Source: Nitrososphaerota archaeon (GTDB lineage Archaea > Thermoproteota > Nitrososphaeria > Nitrososphaerales > Nitrososphaeraceae). From it: a stretch of DNA of 10,865 nucleotides. This document shows positions 5,363-10,865 of the stretch, in pieces. The DNA lies in assembly GCA_005877345.1 (NCBI GenBank), contig VBPR01000084.1, positions 1 to 10,865 on the forward strand. Reading direction: 5' to 3'. The notes beneath the pieces were generated by a model, which saw only the letters and a list, made by a program, of their open reading frames with translations, searched no databases and was not told where the DNA came from. Every line of letters starts with the position of its first letter. Position 1 is the stretch's first letter. Both the position numbers and the translations under genes were made by a program.

Positions 5363-6626
5363 TCCTAAGTTTCTCAAGGATAATCCCTGCCTCATTAAAG
5401 ATATGCTAAAGAGAAGAAAAGTCGAATATCCATTTTCCGAACTATTGGATCTAGACAAAAAAAGACGTGATTTAATAATAGAAACTCAGAATTTAAGACA
5501 CAGAAAAAATACTTTATCTCAAAGTATTGCGAAGAAGAAAAAGAATCAAGAAAGTGTAGAAAAAGAACTTGATGAAATGAAAAATGTTGGCGAGATGATG
5601 CACAGTTTGGACGACGAGAAAAGCATAGTAGAAAAAAGATACTCTCAATTAATTTACTCGATTCCCAATATCTTAGATGAATCAGTGCCAACTGGAGATA
5701 GTGAGAAGGATAATATTGTTATCAGAATGCATGATGATTACATTAAATCTGGCTTCAAGATCGACCATGTTAATCTGGCCAATTCACTTGGACTAATTGA
5801 TATGGAAAGAGCTGCAAAAATATCTGGAGCTCGATTTTATTTCTTAAAAAGTGAGCTTGTTAAAATGAACCAGGCTTTGATAAACTATGCCTTGGACTTT
5901 CTTGCTGAACATAGCTACCAATTGATTCAACCGCCGTTTATGCTAAGGAACGATGCTATTAAGGGGTCTGTTATCATGGATGATTTTGAAGATGTGATTT
6001 ATAAAATTGAAAATGAAGATCTATTTTTGATTGGTACATCGGAGCACGCAATGGCATCAATGCACATGGATGAAATTTTGGACTCAAGAAAACTGCCCTT
6101 AAGATATGCGAGTATCAGTCCATGCTTTCGAAAGGAGGCTGGTGCACATGGTAAAGACATGAAGGGAATTTTCAGGGTTCATCAGTTCGAAAAAGTAGAA
6201 CAATTTGTGATCTCAGATTCCTTAAATTCATTTGATGAACACGAAAGAATGTTAAATGTCACAGAAAGATTTTACCAAAATTTAGAAATCCCATTTAGAG
6301 TAGTACTGTTGTGTAGTGCGGATACAGGCAAAGTTTCTTCAAAGACCTATGATATAGAAGCATGGATGCCCGGACAAAATCAGTATAGAGAAATAGGATC
6401 ATGTTCTAATTGTATTGATTTCCAGTCGAGAAGATTAAGTATACGTCATAGAGAAAGAGTCAATGAAGAAACACAGCTGGTACATACGCTGAATAGTACA
6501 CTTGTCGCTACGGAACGCACAATGGTTGCAATTCTTGAAAATTATCAAACAAATAATCGCACCGTAATAGTACCGAATGTATTAAGAAAATACATGGGAG
6601 AGATACAAGAAATAAAAATAAAATAA
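5355..6626 (+). CDS. serS: Seryl-tRNA synthetase (common class II type)
   Basis: Charges tRNA-Ser with serine. At 423 residues it is full length for the common SerRS, not the rare methanogen type. The N-terminal arm is a long coiled coil (about 30-98) that grips the tRNA variable arm. The catalytic domain shows the TxE serine-binding motif in IGTSEHA (226-232), class II motif 2 in FRKEAGAHGKDMKGIFRVHQ (258-277), GSCSNCIDFQSRR (348-360), and motif 3 in TERTMVAILENYQ (386-398). The stretch HTLNSTLVATERT resembles the archaeal/eukaryotic form, where bacteria usually have HTLNGSGLA. The ATG at 5355 overlaps the end of Pcc1 by 8 bases. It is the last gene of the S15 operon and joins ribosome, tRNA modification and tRNA charging in one transcript. 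Confidence 0.96.
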   Translation: MIDPKFLKDNPCLIKDMLKRRKVEYPFSELLDLDKKRRDLIIETQNLRHRKNTLSQSIAKKKKNQESVEKELDEMKNVGEMMHSLDDEKSIVEKRYSQLIYSIPNILDESVPTGDSEKDNIVIRMHDDYIKSGFKIDHVNLANSLGLIDMERAAKISGARFYFLKSELVKMNQALINYALDFLAEHSYQLIQPPFMLRNDAIKGSVIMDDFEDVIYKIENEDLFLIGTSEHAMASMHMDEILDSRKLPLRYASISPCFRKEAGAHGKDMKGIFRVHQFEKVEQFVISDSLNSFDEHERMLNVTERFYQNLEIPFRVVLLCSADTGKVSSKTYDIEAWMPGQNQYREIGSCSNCIDFQSRRLSIRHRERVNEETQLVHTLNSTLVATERTMVAILENYQTNNRTVIVPNVLRKYMGEIQEIKIK

Positions 6627-7017
6627 GTTACTAATAGAAGAATACAGATGTTGATTAATTTATGCACAAGTTTAATTCTCTGATAAGTGTACTAACTGAA
6701 ATTTTGTTTTGAATCATTGATGAACTAGCTATTAGATTGTTTATAGATTTTGAAGGTATGTGATACGAGTTATGATTGTTTTTTGGTTCTAGTACAATTA
6801 AAGGTAACGCTTCAGCTACACCCGGTGGTGAGTTATTGGTTGTTACTCCAATTCTTTAAATTCGTCCCGTCGCCAGATGTGATATTCAATTCATTTCATT
6901 CAAAAATCTTCTATCAAACTGTCTTGACGAGTGAATCAAATAGTCAATATCGTTCGGATGTACGAACAATCAAATTCATGAAACAAACCGTGTTTCTAAA
7001 TTGTTATGTTCATAATA
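6627..7017 (+). other. 391-base stretch with no supportable gene
   Basis: This lies between the convergent ends of serS and the radical SAM gene. A T-rich segment at 6701-6710 may end the serS operon. A short perfect inverted repeat (GTTCG at 6952-6956 and CGAAC at 6963-6967, six-base loop) could form a weak hairpin. On the minus strand a run of about 60 codons without a stop ends in a TAA near 6660, and an adjacent frame holds a short open run over about 6840-6885. Neither has an ATG or family signature, so this may be decayed coding sequence. No tRNA cloverleaf is visible. Confidence 0.4.
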
Positions 7018-7902
7018 TTAAAATCTACGTAATACCCTTGGTTTTAATAATTCAGGATGTTCTTTTAAGCTTCTTATTAATTGAATCATTTTATCCCTGT
7101 CTTCCGGCAAGTTCCCACCAATCGAATATAAATTTGAAGCATGATTAGCCCTAAAGACAATAGATGAAGAAGGTGTAATGCTACCGACTAGAATTTCAAG
7201 CTCATTAAGTATTAATGAATCATCCAAAAATTCAAATGGTTCGCCAAATTTTTGCATAAACTCATCATATACACCATCTTCAAGAATTAGTGTCAAGGTA
7301 GCTAGAAAGTTTGGTGAAACTTCACTTACTACTTTAGCTGTTTCTTTTATATGTTCAATTGAATATTTCTTACCACCAATACCCAAAATAATCATACAGG
7401 AGATAATGAACCCGCTTTTTTTCGCCCTGTTGCATGCATCAATAATTCCGTTTGAAGTGGCTCCTTTGGTTATTTTTTTCAGTAGTATATCTTGCCCTGT
7501 TTCTATTCCGACATACAACATATTTAGTCCCATTTCGTTGAGTAAAGTCAACTCATCAGATCTTTTCTGAAGGAGATTTTTCGGCATCGCGTAACAAGAA
7601 ATTCTCTTTAAATTTGGAAATTTTTCCTTAACATAATCCAAGACTTGAATCAATTTTTCTGTTGAGAGATTTAAGGCATCGCCATCTGCTAGAAATACCT
7701 TTTCGGTTTGAGGATATGATTTAGATACAATATCGATTTCGCTTTTGATTTCTGCCCACGGTCTCTCAGAGTATTCTTTAGTTCTATACATATTACAAAA
7801 TGAACACTTGTTAAAGGAACATCCGAAAGTAATTTGAAATATGACCGAATTAGCTTCTGAAGGTGGCCTATAGAGCGGATAATCGTATCCAAGTTCAATC
7901 AT
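7018..7902 (-). CDS. Uncharacterised radical SAM protein (COG1032-like)
   Basis: A 294-residue radical S-adenosylmethionine enzyme. An N-terminal stretch YPLYRPPSEANSVIFQITFG leads to the iron-sulfur cluster motif CSFNKCSFC (C28, C33, C36). The spacing is Cx4Cx2C rather than the usual Cx3Cx2C, with NMYR after it. Next come LADGDAL (71-77), the counterpart of the SAM-contacting glycine motif, and YVGIETGQD (130-138) and IILGIGGKK (171-179) on later strands of the partial TIM barrel. No B12-binding or TRAM domain is visible. Reaction and substrate are unknown. I start at the ATG at 7902, directly before the conserved RPPSEA stretch. A TATA element (7927-7932) lies about 27 bases upstream, and the upstream in-frame ATG at 7968 would add 22 residues unlike the family. 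The gene stands alone, convergent with serS and divergent from polX. Confidence 0.85.
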   Translation of the reverse strand: MIELGYDYPLYRPPSEANSVIFQITFGCSFNKCSFCNMYRTKEYSERPWAEIKSEIDIVSKSYPQTEKVFLADGDALNLSTEKLIQVLDYVKEKFPNLKRISCYAMPKNLLQKRSDELTLLNEMGLNMLYVGIETGQDILLKKITKGATSNGIIDACNRAKKSGFIISCMIILGIGGKKYSIEHIKETAKVVSEVSPNFLATLTLILEDGVYDEFMQKFGEPFEFLDDSLILNELEILVGSITPSSSIVFRANHASNLYSIGGNLPEDRDKMIQLIRSLKEHPELLKPRVLRRF

Positions 7903-7926
7903 GATACCTATTAGAATTCTTATACC

Positions 7927-7932
7927 ATTTAA
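7927..7932 (-). promoter_or_regulatory. TATA box for the radical SAM gene
   Basis: The minus strand reads TTAAAT, centred about 27 bases before the ATG at 7902. It lies downstream of the alternative ATG at 7968, which supports the shorter protein. Confidence 0.45.
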
Positions 7933-8148
7933 CTTATGTGGAAAAAAATTGAACTCAAAGTGATTCAAGGGTTGAATTCAGATATTAGGTTCACGCCGGT
8001 AATAGACAACTGTGTAACTGATTTATTCCGAATCTAGAGATCATATTGAATGCATCCGCCTAATCATGATATGAATTTCACCCTAGCACCATTTTTAAAG
8101 ACTAAATTTATTATTACGTGACTTATACAGGATATATAAAATCATGAA

Positions 8149-9903
8149 ATGAAAAATGTTGAAATTGTCAGAATATTTCATGAAATTGCATACCTTATCC
8201 AGATAGCGGAAAATGATCCAAATACCGTCTACAAGGTCAGGGCATATGAAAAGGCTGCAGATGTAATCGAGAATTTGACTGTGGGACTTGAAGAAATATA
8301 TCTTAAAAATGGTGTTCAGGGTCTTCGAAAAATACCTTCGATTGGTAATGCTATTTCATTAAAGATAGAGGAATTTATCAAGTCACATAAAATCGACTAT
8401 CATCAAGAGTTAACGACGAAAATACCCCTCAAGATATCTGAATTTTATAATATGAGAGGGATAGGTCCCAAGACAATAAAGATACTTTACGAGAAATTGA
8501 AAATCACCAGCATATCTGATTTAGAAAAGGCAGCATCTGAGGGAAGAATCGCAAAGTTAAACGGTTTTTCAAAGATGAAAGAAAAGAATATCCTGAGAAC
8601 GATTCAACTATCAAAAAAAAATAAAACCAGATACTTACTGGGAGATGTTTATCCTCTGATAAAAAAAATAGAGAGCAGATTGACCACCGAAGATAGTGTG
8701 ATTCGCTGTGCAGTCGTAGGTTCTTTCAGGCGTATGAAAGAGACTATGGGAGATATTGATATTTTAGTGTCTACAAAAGAACCAGAAAAAGTGGTTAACT
8801 TTTTTGTCAATATGCCTGAAGTCGAAGAAATTAAGGGTAAAGGCAAAGCAAAAGCATTTGTTGAACTTAGCAATGGAATTGGTGTTGATTTGTTGGTAGT
8901 TCCTGAAGAAAGTTTTGGTTCCGCTTCACAATATTTTACTGGAAACAAGGATCACAATATTTCGTTACGCAACTTGGCTATTTCAATTGGACTTCATCTT
9001 AATGAATGGGGTCTATTTACCAAAAAAAAGAAACAAATTGCCGGGGACGACGAACAAGAAATTTATGAAAAACTCCACCTTGATTATATCCCACCTGAAC
9101 TAAGGGAAAATTGTGGCGAAATTGAGTATTTTTCTAATAATCAAAAGGAGAGATTAGATTTAATAGATTATGGTGATCTAAAAGGAGACCTCCACACACA
9201 TAGTGAAAAAACCGATGGTACAATGTCAATAAAAGATATGGCTTTACAGGCAAGAAAAAAATTTGGATTAGATTATATCGCAATTACTGATCATACAAAG
9301 AGCCTTAGATTGGCAAATGGTTTGAATGAAAACCAACTGCTAGACCAAATAAATAAAATACAAGAATTAAATGATGTTATAAACGAATACTCAACTGATA
9401 GTAGGTTTAGGATTTTGAGTTCTGCCGAAGTCAACATTCTTAAAGACGGTACCCTTGATATAGTCAAGCATGTATTGGATAAGCTAGATATCGTAGGAGC
9501 TTCAATACACTCAAATTTTTCATTGTCGAAGGATATTCAAACGGAGAGACTCACCAAGGCAGCAAAAAACCCAAACATAGACATATTATTTCACCCTACA
9601 GGTAGAATAATAAACAAAAGGGAAGGTTATTCAATAGACGTAGAAAAAATACTTAATACTGCGTGTGAGACCAGAACTGTTCTTGAAATCAATTCCAGTT
9701 ATAATAGGTTGGATTTAAGAGATGAACATATACGATTGGCAGTACAAAATGGAGTAAAACTGGCCATAAATTCTGATGCGCATCATCCCGTCCATTTTGC
9801 CTACCTTTTATTTGGAATAGGTCAGGCAAGAAGAGGATGGGCGAAAAAAATTGATATTATCAATACATTAAAAGTAGATACTTTACTTAAAGAACTAAAG
9901 TAG
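8149..9903 (+). CDS. polX: Family X DNA polymerase with C-terminal PHP domain (PolX)
   Basis: A repair polymerase for gap filling, probably in base excision repair, with a PHP metallonuclease domain for 3' or AP-site processing. At 584 residues it is the full bacterial/archaeal PolX length. Order: an N-terminal DNA-binding domain with helix-hairpin-helix turns IPSIGNAI (62-69) and MRGIGPKTI (102-110); the nucleotidyltransferase core with GSFRR (191-195), GDIDI (201-205; catalytic D202 and D204) and the third carboxylate D247 in GIGVDLLV; and YFTGNKDHN (262-270) for sugar recognition. The PHP domain starts near 346. All nine expected metal ligands can be placed: H349, H351, D356, H382, E427, H454, H482, D543, H545. 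The ATG at 8149 matches the family start (Met followed by a helix with IFHEIA). The promoter is unclear: TTTAAA at 8094-8099 fits a short leader, while the better TATA at 8132-8140 is too close. Confidence 0.95.
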   Translation: MKNVEIVRIFHEIAYLIQIAENDPNTVYKVRAYEKAADVIENLTVGLEEIYLKNGVQGLRKIPSIGNAISLKIEEFIKSHKIDYHQELTTKIPLKISEFYNMRGIGPKTIKILYEKLKITSISDLEKAASEGRIAKLNGFSKMKEKNILRTIQLSKKNKTRYLLGDVYPLIKKIESRLTTEDSVIRCAVVGSFRRMKETMGDIDILVSTKEPEKVVNFFVNMPEVEEIKGKGKAKAFVELSNGIGVDLLVVPEESFGSASQYFTGNKDHNISLRNLAISIGLHLNEWGLFTKKKKQIAGDDEQEIYEKLHLDYIPPELRENCGEIEYFSNNQKERLDLIDYGDLKGDLHTHSEKTDGTMSIKDMALQARKKFGLDYIAITDHTKSLRLANGLNENQLLDQINKIQELNDVINEYSTDSRFRILSSAEVNILKDGTLDIVKHVLDKLDIVGASIHSNFSLSKDIQTERLTKAAKNPNIDILFHPTGRIINKREGYSIDVEKILNTACETRTVLEINSSYNRLDLRDEHIRLAVQNGVKLAINSDAHHPVHFAYLLFGIGQARRGWAKKIDIINTLKVDTLLKELK

Positions 9904-9970
9904 TATGTCCTATTGATAATTCAAGATAAATTAACTGAGGGGAATAAATTCAATCAATAGTCGATGTTGA

Positions 9971-10209
9971 CTAGTTCTTCATTGCGATGATAAATTCCTC
10001 CAATTTCTTTAGTGTTCCATGATGTAAATGATGATCAATTCCTTCTGCATCATGAAACACTAAAGAATTCAGCCAAAATCTCATGTCTATTGCGTATACT
10101 TTTAGCTATTTTAATTCCTTCATCTGTTAGTCTTATACACCCTATATTTTTCATAGTTTAGAGATCCACTTTTATCCAATCGTTGTATCATTTTAGTAAC
10201 GATTGGAGA
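9971..10209 (-). pseudogene. Decayed DtxR/MntR-family metal-dependent transcriptional repressor
   Basis: Three minus-strand frames together spell one DtxR-type repressor. The first (10209-10138) gives SPIVTKMIQRLDKSG and LNYEKYR, the end of the winged helix-turn-helix. A one-base insertion near 10137-10140 shifts to a frame with IRLTDEGIKIAKSIRNRHEI and LAEFFSV (10136-10056). A second lesion near 10050-10058, which also lost roughly ten residues, shifts to DAEGIDHHLHHGTLKKLEEF and ends at TAG (9971-9973). The metal-binding RHE and EGxxHH segments of the family are recognisable (a usual Glu is Asp). The first half of the helix-turn-helix is missing; the remnant begins directly after the SRPBCC stop codon, in the same frame. 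Two frameshifts plus truncation make a sequencing error unlikely as the sole cause. Intact relatives would bind Mn or Fe and repress metal-transport genes. Confidence 0.78.
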
Positions 10210-10629
10210 CTACTTTTCGACCACTTTTGAGATTCTTTCTAACGCATCGTTAGTACCTTCCAGAATATGTTTTTTAACCATCTTTGAAAAAATTCCCATG
10301 AAACCCGATAGTCTAATATCCCATTCAACGTCAACTATACTTTCCTGGTCTCCATCGGGATTAATGACAACTACCTTTTTTCCCTTTAGTGGCCCGTCGG
10401 TAATTACTGTTGTAATAGACTTCATTGGATCTATTGTAACGGTTTCTTTACAAACTGAATTCTTGAAAGCAATTACAACTTCTCTCTCCACTACTTTATC
10501 TGATTTGGTTATGTTTTTAATGGATTTTGTTCCACGCCAGAATTCTGGTTCTCTATCAACGTCGGATAAAATTTTCCAGACCTCGGAAACAGGAGCGTTG
10601 ATCTTCTTTGCTGTATGGAAATTAACCAT
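10210..10629 (-). CDS. SRPBCC / polyketide cyclase-like (START-fold) protein
   Basis: A 139-residue protein of the SRPBCC superfamily, whose helix-grip fold binds hydrophobic ligands in a deep cavity. The N-terminus KKINAPVSEVWKILSDVD is the classic first strand and helix, followed by EFWRGTKSIKNI. Alternating strands fill the middle, including TDGPLKGKK and a VEWDIRL strand, and the long C-terminal helix (about 110-139, MVKKHILEGTNDALERISK) closes the cavity. Ligand and role are unknown. I start at the ATG at 10629, directly before the first conserved strand, with TATATT (10651-10656) about 25 bases upstream. The in-frame ATGs at 10647 and 10743 would add residues unlike the family, and the longer one crosses the promoter. 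The gene stands alone. Its stop is immediately followed, in frame, by the remains of a DtxR-type regulator. Confidence 0.85.
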   Translation of the reverse strand: MVNFHTAKKINAPVSEVWKILSDVDREPEFWRGTKSIKNITKSDKVVEREVVIAFKNSVCKETVTIDPMKSITTVITDGPLKGKKVVVINPDGDQESIVDVEWDIRLSGFMGIFSKMVKKHILEGTNDALERISKVVEK

Positions 10630-10650
10630 AATGTAATCGAAATCCATGCC

Positions 10651-10658
10651 AATATATG
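10651..10658 (-). promoter_or_regulatory. TATA box for the SRPBCC gene
   Basis: The minus strand reads CATATATT, centred about 25 bases before the ATG at 10629, consistent with a leaderless message. Beyond it, up to 10865, I see no supportable gene. Confidence 0.5.
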
Positions 10659-10865
10659 AATTTGGAGTAGCAAATACTATCTTTATTAGCTGGTATCTTA
10701 GGCACAATATACATGCGAGCGCTATAGCTCTTCTTATCGTCAATTAGGTCAGCGCATACAAAGCAAGCAATCAAGTTAATAGCAGGCAACAAAGCAGAAA
10801 GCAGAGAAGGAAAAGATACAGTTGCTCCAATGGAATTGAAATGATGGGACACGATCTCTCAAAGT

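Noticed and set aside
6750..7148. Plus-strand open frame of 132 codons
   Set aside because: Its 3' third is antisense to the radical SAM gene. The rest has no motif, no promoter and no plausible composition.
7178..7570. Plus-strand open frame of 130 codons
   Set aside because: It is wholly antisense to the radical SAM gene and rich in Ser/Ile/Pro as expected of a shadow frame.
10713..10835. Plus-strand run giving AHTKQAIKLIAGNKAE near the right edge
   Set aside because: The run is short (under 40 codons), has no start codon after the preceding stop and no match I recognise.
10622..10852. Minus-strand open frame of 76 codons upstream of the SRPBCC gene
   Set aside because: It runs through the SRPBCC promoter and start, has no family signature and no promoter of its own.
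1..10865. CRISPR arrays, insertion sequences, attachment sites, defence clusters
   Set aside because: I found no regularly spaced repeats, transposase or integrase motifs, terminal inverted repeats or defence-type domains.

Overview
The window is AT-rich archaeal chromosome. The gene content is archaeal throughout: Sec61-beta, aIF1/SUI1, archaeal-type uS15, a DHH-family Cdc45/RecJ homologue, KEOPS Pcc1, a ZNRD2/UPF0148 zinc-ribbon protein and a DUF2070 membrane protein. Most genes have a TATA box about 25-29 bases before the start codon, which is the layout of leaderless archaeal transcripts. The protein style, and two small membrane proteins resembling the accessory subunits AmoY/AmoZ of archaeal ammonia monooxygenase, point to an ammonia-oxidising member of Nitrososphaerota (Thaumarchaeota). 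The low GC content would suit a Nitrosocosmicus-like lineage. That placement is inference.

Layout. Bases 1-1622, minus strand: a compact row of ZNRD2-like zinc-ribbon protein, Sec61-beta, then a DUF2070 polytopic membrane protein that runs off the left edge. Diverging from it on the plus strand is translation initiation factor aIF1 (1806-2114). Bases 2232-3066, minus strand: two single-pass membrane proteins, each with its own strong TATA box, proposed here as the AmoY/AmoZ pair. Diverging from these, bases 3223-6626 on the plus strand form a tight four-gene operon: ribosomal protein S15, a Cdc45/RecJ homologue with an eroded nuclease site, Pcc1, and seryl-tRNA synthetase. The last two junctions overlap by 4 and 8 bases. 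A 391-base stretch without a convincing gene follows.

Bases 7018-7902, minus strand: an uncharacterised radical SAM enzyme. Bases 8149-9903, plus strand: a full-length family X DNA polymerase with a C-terminal PHP nuclease domain and all recognisable catalytic and metal residues. Bases 9971-10209, minus strand: the broken remains of a DtxR/MntR-type metal-dependent repressor, truncated at its N-terminus and frameshifted twice. It abuts a SRPBCC/polyketide-cyclase-like protein (10210-10629). The final ~236 bases hold the SRPBCC promoter and nothing else I can support.

Most of the window is core information processing (translation, tRNA modification, replication, repair) and protein export. 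The less ordinary parts are the putative AMO accessory subunits, the apparently inactive Cdc45/RecJ in a translation operon, and the decayed metal regulator. I see no insertion sequences, CRISPR arrays, tRNA or rRNA genes.
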